A DNA stretch of 7,230 nucleotides from Planctomycetales bacterium (GCA_007127495.1 SKZG01000428.1:1-7230), one strand, 5' to 3'. Shown: positions 1-6,798, counted from the first letter of the stretch. Program-made: numbers and translations. Notes: generated from the letters alone by a model not told the origin.

Positions 1-1161
1 TGTGTCGACCTGGGCGACCTCGTGGGCGTGGACGGCGAACTGAATCGCACGCGAACCGGCGAACTGACCATCTTCGTCGAGCAACTACACTTTCTCACCA
101 AGGCGCTAGCCACGCCGCCGGCGAAGCACAAGGGCCTGCAAGACCCCGAGCTGCGACAGCGGCTCCGATACCTCGATCTGCTCCACGGCGAGGGAGTGCT
201 CCAACGATTCCTGCGGCGCACGCAAATCGTGCAGTCGATCCGGACCACCCTGGGAGCCGAAGGCTTCGTCGAAGTGGAAGGGCCCACCCTCCACGCCATT
301 GCCGGCGGGGCGGCCGCGCGGCCCTTCACGACCCACCACAATGCCCTCGACATCGACCTGTACCTCCGCATTGCCTTGGAGCTGCACCTGAAGCGGTTGC
401 TCGTTGGCGGGGTCGAGCGCGTTTACGAACTCGGCCGCGTGTATCGCAACGAAGGCATCAGCCCCCGGCATAACCCCGAGTTCACCATGCTCGAGGTGTA
501 CCAGGCCTACGGCAACTACGAATCGATGATGGATCTGACTGAGCGGCTGATTATCGACGCGATTCGCGCGACGGGCCAGGACCTGACGCTTTCGTGGGGC
601 GGCGAGCCGATCGACTTCACGCCGCCGTTCGAGCGGGTCACCTACGACGAACTGTTCGCCCGCCACACCGGCGCCGATCCCGCCGATGCCGACGCGCTGC
701 GCGCCGTGGCCCTCGAACTGGGCATCGATACCCAGGGGAAACATCCCGACGTCATCAAAAACGAGATTTTCGAGGCCAAAGTCGAGGACCAACTGGTCGG
801 ACCGGTGTTCGTGCTGGACTACCCTTCCAGCATCTGCCCGCTGACCAAACGCAAGCGCGCCCGGCCGGAAATCGCCGAGCGGTTCGAGTTGTTCATTCGC
901 GGCATGGAAGTGGCCAATGCCTACACGGAGCTGAACGACCCCGATTTGCAGGAGAAGCTGTTCAGCCAACAGCTTGCCGGCTTGAGCGACGAGGACTCGA
1001 TGGCCCGCATGGACCGCGACTTCGTCCGCGCGCTGCGGCACGGCATGCCGCCGGCCGGCGGGCTGGGGATCGGCATCGACCGCCTGGTGATGCTGCTGAC
1101 CGACGCCCAAACGATCCGCGAAGTCATCCTGTTTCCGCTGCTGCGGCCCGAGGTGGAATAA
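1..1161 (+). CDS. lysS: Lysyl-tRNA synthetase, class II (N-terminus outside window)
   Basis: This enzyme charges tRNA-Lys with lysine using ATP in the cytoplasm. The reading frame is open from base 1 (C-V-D-L-G-D-L...), so the gene begins upstream. About 386 codons are present against roughly 500 for the family, so most of the N-terminal anticodon-binding OB domain is missing and only its end (TGELTIFVE) is seen. The class II catalytic core is complete. The RYLDLL segment follows the OB domain, motif 2 is RVYRNEGISPRHNPEFTMLE (from about base 436), the lysine-specific region is VLDYPSSICPLTKR, and motif 3 is GLGIGIDRLVML (about 1060-1095), followed by the usual TIREVILFP ending. A GTG at 22 could be read as a start, but homology runs through it, so it is internal. 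The stop (1159-1161) lies 5 nt before the LolC-type gene, and lysS next to lolC/lolD is a recurring bacterial arrangement (from memory). The identification is very secure. Confidence 0.97.
   Translation, partial: CVDLGDLVGVDGELNRTRTGELTIFVEQLHFLTKALATPPAKHKGLQDPELRQRLRYLDLLHGEGVLQRFLRRTQIVQSIRTTLGAEGFVEVEGPTLHAIAGGAAARPFTTHHNALDIDLYLRIALELHLKRLLVGGVERVYELGRVYRNEGISPRHNPEFTMLEVYQAYGNYESMMDLTERLIIDAIRATGQDLTLSWGGEPIDFTPPFERVTYDELFARHTGADPADADALRAVALELGIDTQGKHPDVIKNEIFEAKVEDQLVGPVFVLDYPSSICPLTKRKRARPEIAERFELFIRGMEVANAYTELNDPDLQEKLFSQQLAGLSDEDSMARMDRDFVRALRHGMPPAGGLGIGIDRLVMLLTDAQTIREVILFPLLRPEVE
1150..1156 (+). promoter_or_regulatory. Ribosome binding site of the lolC-type gene
   Basis: GAGGTGG lies inside the last codons of lysS, 10 nt before the ATG at 1167. 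It supports that ATG as the start, rather than the in-frame extension that runs back into lysS. Confidence 0.6.
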
Positions 1162-1166
1162 GAATC

Positions 1167-2795
1167 ATGTACAAACTGCTTCTCTCTTGGCGCTATTTGC
1201 GCACGCGGTACATCGCGCTGGCCTCGATCATCAGTGTGATGCTGGGCGTGGCCACGATGATTGTGGTCAACAGCGTGATGGCCGGCTTCACACGCGAGAT
1301 GCAAAACCGCATCCACGGCATTCTTGCCGACCTGGTGGTGACCGCGCGAAGCCTCGAAGGCGTGCCCGACGCCGAATGGCAAATGGAGCGCCTTCGCGAG
1401 GTGGCCGGCGACGAAATCGACGCCATGACCCCGACGGTCATCGTCCCGGCCATGCTGAGCTTCCAGTACGACGACAACTGGATTACACGGCAGGTGCAGT
1501 TGATCGGCATCGACGAGACGACGCAGGGCGAAGTGAGCGACTTCTGCATGTATCTGCAACATCCGGAAAACCGCCGGGAGGTGAGTTTCGAGCTGCGCGA
1601 AGACGGGTACGACACGGGCGGGCTGGCTGACAGCCTGGGAACCCCCCATCGGCCGCAAATGGCCGATGCCGGCTGGCAGCATCGGCGGCGAATGATTCGG
1701 TATCGGGAGTTCGAACGCCGCATGTCGGGCGCGAGGGACGACCCGCCCGACCACGAACCGCGCGCCGCGCCCGGCGCCCCGCCGGGTATTTCCGACCCAT
1801 CGGGTGCGGAGTCGATGCCGCTCGATCCGGCGTCGCGTTTTTCCGGCCCCGGCGAAACACAGAAGCCCCCCCCGACCGACCCCTTCGCCGGCCGTCGCCA
1901 CTCCGACTCGGACGAAGACCGCTTCGATCCGTCCGTGCGGCAGCACACCGGCGCGGTCCTGGGCATCGCCTTATCGGCCGTCCGGCTGCCTACCGGCGAG
2001 GACGGAATGTTGCTGCTGCCCGGCGACGACGTGAGGCTGACGTTCCCGACGGCCGGCACGCCGCCGCAGGCGATCAGCGATACCTTCACCGTGGTCGACT
2101 TCTACGAGAGCAAGATGAGCGAGTACGATTCCGGATTCGTGTTCGTCCCGATCCGAAAGCTCCAGGAGCTGCGCGGCATGATCGATCCTTCGACCGGGGT
2201 GGGCTACATCAGCGCGATCCAGATCCGGCTGAAGCCCGGCGCCAACGGCAACGAGGTGCGCGACCGGCTGCGCGCCGCTTTCGACCCACACCTGTACAAC
2301 GTGGAAACCTGGCGCGACCGGCAGGGTCCCCTGCTGGCCGCCGTGGCCATGGAAACGGCCATTCTGAACGTGTTGCTCTTCCTGATCATTGCGGTGGCCG
2401 GGTTTGGAATCCTGGCCATCTTCCTGATGATCGTCATTGAGAAGACACGCGACATCGGCATCTTGAAATCGCTCGGCGCGTCGGGGGCGGGCGTGATGGG
2501 TATTTTCCTGGCCTACGGGCTATCGCTGGGGCTGGTCGGATCGGGCGTGGGCACGGTACTCGGGCTATTGTTCGTGAAGTATATCAACGAGATTGCCGAC
2601 TGGCTGGGGTGGCTCACCGGCCGGCCCGTATTCGACCCGTCGGTCTACTATTTTTACAGGATCCCGGCCACGGTCGATCCATGGACCGTGTCGTGGATTG
2701 TGGGCGGGGCACTTTGCATCGCCGTTCTGGCCAGCGTGTTGCCGGCCATGCGTGCCGCGATGCTGCACCCCGTGGAGGCGCTTCGCTATGAATGA
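1167..2795 (+). CDS. lolC: LolC/LolE-family lipoprotein-releasing ABC permease
   Basis: This is the inner-membrane permease of a LolCDE-type complex, which pulls mature lipoproteins out of the inner membrane for delivery to the outer membrane. It has 542 residues, against about 400 for E. coli LolC. Four membrane segments are visible: about 16-39, 398-424, 443-470 and 508-527. A large periplasmic MacB-like domain lies between the first two, and the FtsX-like domain is C-terminal. The coupling-helix sequence EKTRDIGILKSLGAS (425-439), which contacts the ATPase, and the ending HPVEALRYE are typical of the family. The extra length is mostly a Pro/charged low-complexity insertion in the periplasmic domain (about residues 153-260). 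Its 3' end overlaps the ATPase gene by 8 nt, which fits a permease-ATPase pair. Only one permease gene is seen, so the complex may use two copies of it (LolF-like), or the partner is elsewhere. A MacB/FtsX-type exporter of other substrates is the alternative. The family is certain and the exact substrate is inferred. Confidence 0.88.
   Translation: MYKLLLSWRYLRTRYIALASIISVMLGVATMIVVNSVMAGFTREMQNRIHGILADLVVTARSLEGVPDAEWQMERLREVAGDEIDAMTPTVIVPAMLSFQYDDNWITRQVQLIGIDETTQGEVSDFCMYLQHPENRREVSFELREDGYDTGGLADSLGTPHRPQMADAGWQHRRRMIRYREFERRMSGARDDPPDHEPRAAPGAPPGISDPSGAESMPLDPASRFSGPGETQKPPPTDPFAGRRHSDSDEDRFDPSVRQHTGAVLGIALSAVRLPTGEDGMLLLPGDDVRLTFPTAGTPPQAISDTFTVVDFYESKMSEYDSGFVFVPIRKLQELRGMIDPSTGVGYISAIQIRLKPGANGNEVRDRLRAAFDPHLYNVETWRDRQGPLLAAVAMETAILNVLLFLIIAVAGFGILAIFLMIVIEKTRDIGILKSLGASGAGVMGIFLAYGLSLGLVGSGVGTVLGLLFVKYINEIADWLGWLTGRPVFDPSVYYFYRIPATVDPWTVSWIVGGALCIAVLASVLPAMRAAMLHPVEALRYE
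2774..2778 (+). promoter_or_regulatory. Ribosome binding site fixing the lolD start
   Basis: GGAGG lies in the end of the permease gene, 9 nt before the ATG at 2788. No ATG occurs in frame between 2788 and the ABC domain. The nearby GTG (2875) has no such site in front of it. The long N-terminal extension of the ATPase is therefore probably translated. Confidence 0.65.
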
Positions 2796-3753
2796 CGACC
2801 TGGGGCACCTGCTCCATCACGCGACGGGGTCGAAACGGCCCGCGATCAGCCCGCGACTCCCGGCCGTACCTCGGGTGCAGGGCGGCCAGTCGCTGGACGG
2901 CGGCCCGCAACTCGAGTTGGACGCGCCGTCGCGCCGTATCGGCCCCGCACGCGGCGCTCCCGGCGCCACGGGCGGCCCGCACATCGCCCTGTCCGAGCAT
3001 GCCGCCAAGGCACCGGCGGCCGCCGGCCAAGGCCATGCCGCCGCCGCGACCGACCCGCGAGGCGAACCTCAACTGAAGGCTGTCGGCCTGACGAAAAGCT
3101 ACCGCAAGGCCTCGATCGAGATTCCCGTTTTGCGCGGCGTGGACGTTGAGGCCCGGGCGGGCGAACTGCTGGCGGTGGTGGGCCAGAGCGGTTCCGGCAA
3201 GAGCACCCTGCTGCACCTGCTTTGCACGCTCGACGCGCCCGACCGGGGCGAAATCCACTTCGAGGGCCGGCGCATCGACCGGCTGCCGGCCGCGGAACGC
3301 GACCGGCTGCGCAACCGCCGCTTCGGGATGATCTTTCAGTTCTACCACCTGCTGCCCGAAATGAGCACCCTGGAAAATGTGCTCGCTCCGCTGATGATTC
3401 GCCACGGGGTGTGGAACTACCTGCGCTACCGGCGCGCCATGCGGGAGCGGGCAGGGGAACTGCTCGAGATGGTCGGTCTGGGCCACCGGCTCAAACACAA
3501 GCCGCGCGAGCTGTCCGGCGGCGAAATGCAGCGGGCGGCCATCGCGCGGGCGCTCATCTCGCAGCCCGACCTCCTCCTGGCCGACGAACCCACCGGCAAC
3601 CTCGACCACGCGACCGGCACGGAAATCCTCAACCTGCTGAGAACCTTGAATGATCAGCAGGGGCTGACTATAGTAATGGTCACGCACGATCCGGCCATTG
3701 CCCGAATGGCGGACCGAACCATCCGACTGGTCGACGGCCGGATCGTACCGTGA
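2788..3753 (+). CDS. lolD: LolD-family ABC transporter ATPase with long N-terminal extension
   Basis: This cytoplasmic ATPase would power the LolC-type permease encoded just upstream. The protein has 321 residues. All ABC motifs are present: Walker [10 protein letters not shown] (132-140), Q-loop Gln184 in [16 protein letters not shown], signature LSGGE (242-246), Walker B LLLADEP with Asp266, D-loop NLD, and switch His300 in MVTHDP. The pattern matches the LolD/MacB/FtsE group, whose members are usually about 220-240 residues. The extra part is the first 95 or so residues, which are rich in Ala, Gly, Pro and Arg, have no recognisable fold, and precede the domain start at [10 protein letters not shown]. 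The start ATG overlaps the end of the permease gene by 8 nt (ATGAATGA) and has a good ribosome binding site, so translational coupling is likely. LolD is preferred over MacB because of the neighbouring permease, but sequence alone does not separate them fully. Confidence 0.88.
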   Translation: MNDDLGHLLHHATGSKRPAISPRLPAVPRVQGGQSLDGGPQLELDAPSRRIGPARGAPGATGGPHIALSEHAAKAPAAAGQGHAAAATDPRGEPQLKAVGLTKSYRKASIEIPVLRGVDVEARAGELLAVVGQSGSGKSTLLHLLCTLDAPDRGEIHFEGRRIDRLPAAERDRLRNRRFGMIFQFYHLLPEMSTLENVLAPLMIRHGVWNYLRYRRAMRERAGELLEMVGLGHRLKHKPRELSGGEMQRAAIARALISQPDLLLADEPTGNLDHATGTEILNLLRTLNDQQGLTIVMVTHDPAIARMADRTIRLVDGRIVP

Positions 3754-3755
3754 GC

Positions 3756-3791
3756 CCGGGGCACCCCGCGCAAGAGTGGGGCGCGCCCCGG
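3756..3791 (+). terminator. GC-rich hairpin after lolD, possible terminator
   Basis: CCGGGGC (3756-3762) pairs with GCCCCGG (3785-3791). Inside it, CCCCGC (3764-3769) pairs with GTGGGG (3776-3781) with one G-T wobble, around a GCAAGA loop. The hairpin begins 2 nt after the lolD stop. Only three T residues follow (3792-3794), so it is a poor classical terminator. It may instead slow transcription or protect the 3' end. The rest of the 130-base gap before ilvE shows no promoter I can defend. Confidence 0.4.
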
Positions 3792-3883
3792 TTTGGGCCG
3801 AGCGATGGACGCGGGCGGATGGTGCGTCTGGACCGTGCCGGCCTCGTAACATTCCCGTTCTCACCCGCAACTTCGCCAGGGCA

Positions 3884-4777
3884 ATGAAAGTTTACATCAA
3901 CGGAACTATTTACGACAAACACGACGCGAAGATCAGCGTTTTCGACCACGGGCTCCTTTATGGCGACGGCGTGTTCGAAGGCATTCGCAGTTACGGCGGC
4001 AAAGTGTTTCGGCTCCAGCAGCACCTCGACCGGCTCTGGGATTCCGCCAAGGCCCTTTGGTTGGAAATTCCCATCGGCAAGGAGCAAATGGGTCGCGACA
4101 TCTACAGCATGCTGAAGACCAACGGCATCGACGACGGCTACGTTCGCGTGGTAGTGACGCGCGGATGCGGTACGTTGGGGCTCGGCCCCGACCGGTGTCA
4201 CGACCCGCAGGTGATCATCATCGCCGACACCATCGCCCTGTACCCGAAGGAGTTTTACGAGAAGGGCCTGACGATTGTCACGGTCAGCACGTTGCGAAAT
4301 CACCCGGCCGCCTTGAGCCCGCGAATCAAGTCGCTGAACTATCTGAACAACATCTTGGCCAAGATCGAGGGGATTCAGGCCGGGTGCATCGAGGCGCTCA
4401 TGCTCAACCATAAGGGCGAAGTGGCCGAATGCACCGGCGACAACATCTTCCTGGTGCACAAAGGTTGCGTCCTGACCCCGCCCAACGAGGCGGGCATCCT
4501 CGAAGGCATCACACGCGACGCGGTCATGACGCTTGCCCGCGAGGCCGGCTACGAAATGCGCGTGACGCCGTTGACCAAGCACGATGTCTACATTGCCGAC
4601 GAATGCTTCCTCACCGGCACGGCGGCCGAAGTGGTGCCGGTGGTCAAGGTCGATAGCCGCCCGATCGGCGACGGCCGGCCCGGACCCGTAACCCGCCAAC
4701 TCATGCAGCGGTTCCACGAGATGGCGCGAAGTGAGCAACGCGAGGGGCCGGCCAATCGGGGCCGAGGGCAATCATGA
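3884..4777 (+). CDS. ilvE: Class IV aminotransferase, probable branched-chain amino acid aminotransferase
   Basis: This is a PLP enzyme that transfers the amino group between glutamate and the 2-oxo acids of Leu, Ile and Val, in the cytoplasm. It has 297 residues, the size of the short archaeal-like IlvE form. Visible family features are KVYINGTIYDKHDAKISVFD at the N-terminus, the GLLYGDGVFEGIRSY block, the catalytic Schiff-base Lys149 in SPRIKSLNYLNN, Glu182 in GEVAECTGDN (pairs with the PLP ring nitrogen), GIT at 208-210 and TGTAAE at 244-249 (phosphate binding). The ATG at 3884 gives the conserved N-terminus. Its ribosome binding site is weak (AGG at 3878-3880, only 3 nt away). The last dozen or so residues (EQREGPANRGRGQS) look unconserved and run into the start of the next gene, which overlaps by 4 nt. 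D-amino acid aminotransferase or aminodeoxychorismate lyase are the alternatives, less likely given the N-terminal block. Confidence 0.88.
   Translation: MKVYINGTIYDKHDAKISVFDHGLLYGDGVFEGIRSYGGKVFRLQQHLDRLWDSAKALWLEIPIGKEQMGRDIYSMLKTNGIDDGYVRVVVTRGCGTLGLGPDRCHDPQVIIIADTIALYPKEFYEKGLTIVTVSTLRNHPAALSPRIKSLNYLNNILAKIEGIQAGCIEALMLNHKGEVAECTGDNIFLVHKGCVLTPPNEAGILEGITRDAVMTLAREAGYEMRVTPLTKHDVYIADECFLTGTAAEVVPVVKVDSRPIGDGRPGPVTRQLMQRFHEMARSEQREGPANRGRGQS
4396..4411 (+). repeat. 16-nt direct repeat, copy 1 (inside ilvE)
   Basis: GCTCATGCTCAACCAT occurs here, within codons for A-L-M-L-N-H of the aminotransferase, and again identically at 6715-6730 just after the HNH gene. The two copies lie either side of the defence-like pair. 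The match does not extend outward on either side in a meaningful way. Confidence 0.5.
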
Positions 4778-6078
4778 AAATAGCACGCATTCAGTTGCAG
4801 AACTTCCGTGGCGTTCGGGAGATGGACCTCGAACTCAACGCGCGGCTGACCGTCCTCATCGGCAAGAATGGCGCGGGGAAGACAACCCTTCTCGATGCGC
4901 TCGCCCTGCCGCTGTCCGATGTCTTCCGAGAGCCGCCATTGTGGAGGCATAAGGAGCGGTCGGGCGTGAAGAACGCTGACATCTTCCACGGGGAGAAGAC
5001 TGCAAGAATCCGTATCTTCCTTGAACCGCTCGAGGTATCGGCACCGGCGGATTTCGATCTGAAGATCGCGAGGGACGCCGCGGCCGGTATCGATGAACCG
5101 GCCCGTGTGGAACTCGTCAAGAGCAGCCGCGTCCATGCGATGGAGCAGAGACTGCACGAGGACGCCGCTACCGCCGGCTCGTTGCTGGCCATTCGCTACG
5201 TTCCGCAGCGCCACTTTAGTGCCCAGAGCGTTGAGCCTCTTTCGCACGATCTCCTCACGCCGAAGTCGGCCTATTACTCGGCCCTTGAAGGCGGAAAGGG
5301 TCGGCAGTTCCTTAACTGGCTCCGGAAGCGGCAACACGACGAACTCCTCAAGCTTGACGTGCCGTGGCATGAGGCCCTCGACATGCTGCGCAGAGACGAG
5401 TGCCCTCCAGGAGCCGACCCGCATCTGTTTGCCGCCAGACGAGCGATTGCCGAGTTTGTGGGTGTGAAGGCGCTGCACCACGCCGAGAAGGCGTTTCTCG
5501 TGTACAAGGACGAGTATCCGCTGTCGGTCCAGCCGCTCTCCGATGGAGAAAAAAGACTGCTCGTTCTGGTCGGAGACCTGACCCGGCGGTTATCGGCTAC
5601 CCACCCGCACTTGACTGAGAGCGACCAACTCCTGGCCGAGGCCGAGGCCGTGGTAATGATCGACGAGATGGAACTGCACCTGCACCCGACCTGGCAACGC
5701 TCGGTCGTCCCTCGACTGAAGAAGACCTTTCCCAACGTGCAGTTCATCCTCACGACCCATTCGCCCCAGGTGTTGGGCGAGATCGCCTCCGAGTCGCTCA
5801 TGTTGCTGGAAGAAACGTCCGATGGCATCCAGGCCCGGCATTTCGCCCGCGAGGTCCACGGCCTGTCGTCGGGAGAAATTCTGGAGGCGCTCATGGAAAC
5901 GCCGGAGCGAACATTCCAGGTGGAGCAAGAGCTAAACTGGGCGTACGAAGCCATCGAACGCGGCGATTTACAGAGGGCGAAAGAACTGCTTGCCGCGTTG
6001 ACTGCAACGGCGAAGGACGTTCCCGAACTGGAACGCCTTTCCATGCGCATTCGCCGCAAGGAGGCGGTCGGGCGATGA
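4774..6078 (+). CDS. ptuA: PtuA-like AAA/ABC-class ATPase of a Septu-type defence pair
   Basis: This is probably the ATPase subunit of a two-gene Septu-like anti-phage system, in which the ATPase and an HNH partner form a nuclease complex. It has 434 residues. It begins KIARIQLQNFRGV, typical of SMC/RecF-like ATPases. Walker A is GKNGAGKTT (30-38), the signature is LSDGE (255-259), Walker B is VVMIDE (293-298, catalytic Glu298) followed by MELHLHPTWQ, and the switch is His329 in TTHSPQVLGEI. The Walker A to signature stretch (about 215 residues) holds no long coiled coil, so it is a compact ATPase, and no TOPRIM domain follows, which argues against OLD nucleases. A charged helical tail covers about 363-434 (GLSSGEILEALMETPERT...). 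This matches the COG3950/PtuA-like group in memory. The ATG overlaps the aminotransferase stop (ATGA), with GAGGG at 4764-4768 as ribosome binding site, and its own stop overlaps the HNH gene by 4 nt. The ATPase class is certain. The defence role is inferred from the partner. Confidence 0.8.
   Translation: MKIARIQLQNFRGVREMDLELNARLTVLIGKNGAGKTTLLDALALPLSDVFREPPLWRHKERSGVKNADIFHGEKTARIRIFLEPLEVSAPADFDLKIARDAAAGIDEPARVELVKSSRVHAMEQRLHEDAATAGSLLAIRYVPQRHFSAQSVEPLSHDLLTPKSAYYSALEGGKGRQFLNWLRKRQHDELLKLDVPWHEALDMLRRDECPPGADPHLFAARRAIAEFVGVKALHHAEKAFLVYKDEYPLSVQPLSDGEKRLLVLVGDLTRRLSATHPHLTESDQLLAEAEAVVMIDEMELHLHPTWQRSVVPRLKKTFPNVQFILTTHSPQVLGEIASESLMLLEETSDGIQARHFAREVHGLSSGEILEALMETPERTFQVEQELNWAYEAIERGDLQRAKELLAALTATAKDVPELERLSMRIRRKEAVGR
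6058..6064 (+). promoter_or_regulatory. Strong ribosome binding site of the HNH gene
   Basis: AAGGAGG lies in the end of the ATPase gene, 10 nt before the ATG at 6075. It is the best Shine-Dalgarno match I noticed in the window. It suggests the HNH protein is translated efficiently from the same transcript. Confidence 0.65.
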
Positions 6079-6710
6079 GGCACATCGGCAAGGGCCGCGA
6101 GCCGGTCGAGTTCACCGTGTGGAAAACGCAGGGCGACGCCAACTGGAATCCGGGCTGGGACGACTTCGATGGCCGGCCCATTAAGCAGGTGGTTAAACAA
6201 TCGCTCATGACAGAGCAGGGCTACCTGTGCTGCTATTGCGAAAAGCGAGCCGATGATGGCACCGGCCATATTGAGCACCTCGCACCGAGGCATACTTACC
6301 CTGACTTGCAGTTGGCCTATGAGAACCTGCTTTACTGCTCTGCCGAGTCGCCCAAAAAGCAGCAGGCCACCTGCGGCCACGCCCGTAAGCCGGACGATCC
6401 CGTGCCCGTCTCGCCGCTGCAGCCCGACTGCGAATCGCGCTTCCTTTACACCAAACTGGGAAGTATGGCGCCCCGGAACGAAGGCGATTTCGACGCACGC
6501 GAAACCGTGCGGATACTCAAACTCAACGATAAGCTTTTGCGCGAAACTCGGGCGGGCGTGTATCGGGAGGTCATCCAGGCACATGAGGAGTATTCACCCG
6601 CTGAGTTCCGTCGCTGGATGGACCTGGAGCTTCAGCGCGACTCGAACAATATGCTGCAACCGTACTGGGGAACCAAGCGGTACGTGATGGAAACGATGCT
6701 GACCGCGTGA
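6075..6710 (+). CDS. ptuB: PtuB-like HNH nuclease of a Septu-type defence pair
   Basis: This is a predicted HNH endonuclease, the likely effector that works with the ATPase encoded just upstream. It has 211 residues, usual for the TIGR02646/PtuB family. The start MRHIGKGREP is family-like. The core follows: Cys52 and Cys55 (LCCYCEKR), H65-I-E-H68 (the HxxH step that supplies the catalytic His), Asn84 in YENLL, Cys88, and Cys100-Gly-His102. The cysteines probably hold a structural zinc. The C-terminal half carries ETVRILKLND (143-152), which recalls the L-x-L-N stretch of the family, then a charged helical region. All key residues appear intact, so the protein should be active. The gene overlaps the ATPase gene by 4 nt (ATGA), the usual arrangement of a stoichiometric pair. 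The same HNH family also acts as effector in Ec78-type retrons, but no reverse transcriptase is seen here. The HNH family call is strong. The anti-phage role is by analogy. Confidence 0.82.
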   Translation: MRHIGKGREPVEFTVWKTQGDANWNPGWDDFDGRPIKQVVKQSLMTEQGYLCCYCEKRADDGTGHIEHLAPRHTYPDLQLAYENLLYCSAESPKKQQATCGHARKPDDPVPVSPLQPDCESRFLYTKLGSMAPRNEGDFDARETVRILKLNDKLLRETRAGVYREVIQAHEEYSPAEFRRWMDLELQRDSNNMLQPYWGTKRYVMETMLTA

Positions 6711-6714
6711 CGCA

Positions 6715-6730
6715 GCTCATGCTCAACCAT
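6715..6730 (+). repeat. 16-nt direct repeat, copy 2 (after the HNH gene)
   Basis: This is an identical copy of the GCTCATGCTCAACCAT found at 4396-4411 inside the aminotransferase gene. It begins 4 nt after the HNH stop codon. A relic of local duplication or recombination is possible, as is chance. Confidence 0.5.
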
Positions 6731-6733
6731 GAG
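6716..6733. repeat. Small inverted repeat between convergent genes
   Basis: CTCATG (6716-6721) and CATGAG (6728-6733) are perfect reverse complements around a 6-nt CTCAAC spacer. They lie just past the HNH stop codon in the gap between convergent genes. There is no T run on either side, so it is not a standard intrinsic terminator. It overlaps the second copy of the 16-nt direct repeat. Confidence 0.4.
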
Positions 6734-6738
6734 TAACC

Positions 6739-6768
6739 GCGACGGACGGGAATGTCCATCCTACGGCC
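6739..6768. repeat. Possible planctomycete dispersed intergenic repeat unit
   Basis: The stretch contains GACGGACGGGAATGTCCATCC followed by TACGGCC, with GGAC (6744-6747) and GTCC (6754-6757) able to pair around six bases. Read on the minus strand it would encode a V-G-W-T-F-P-S-V-like string, similar to short strings I recall from many spurious planctomycete open frames. It sits in the 88-base gap between convergent genes, a usual place for such units. Only one copy is in this window, so the repeat status rests on memory. Confidence 0.35.
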
Positions 6769-6798
6769 AATATCCTTTGCCTCCAGGGCGGCGGGGCT

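Noticed and set aside
594..1166. In-frame extension of the lolC frame upstream through lysS
   Set aside because: It overlaps the strongly conserved lysS motifs. The extension is Arg/Ala-rich shadow coding, and the ATG at 1167 has its own ribosome binding site and the family's conserved N-terminus.
2614..3870. Long minus-strand open frame opposite lolD (418 codons)
   Set aside because: The composition is typical of antisense frames in GC-rich genes, it has no family motifs, and the plus strand carries complete ABC motifs.
3680..4771. Long minus-strand open frame opposite ilvE (363 codons)
   Set aside because: It is a shadow of the aminotransferase frame, with no recognisable domain and low-complexity Gly/Val/Asp-rich runs.
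5274..6584. Long minus-strand open frame opposite the ATPase and HNH genes
   Set aside because: The product is Ser/Arg-rich without motifs, and both plus-strand genes carry intact catalytic motifs throughout.
4774..6710. Retron (Ec78-type) interpretation of the ATPase/HNH pair
   Set aside because: No reverse transcriptase motif (such as YADD) or ncRNA-like region lies upstream. The preceding gene is a complete aminotransferase.
4774..6710. Base-composition shift marking the defence pair as foreign
   Set aside because: Hand counts of 60-base samples gave 45 G+C in lolD (3241-3300), 30 in ilvE (4321-4380), 39 in the ATPase gene (5161-5220) and 34 in the HNH gene (6241-6300). The spread among native genes is as wide as the difference, so nothing can be concluded.
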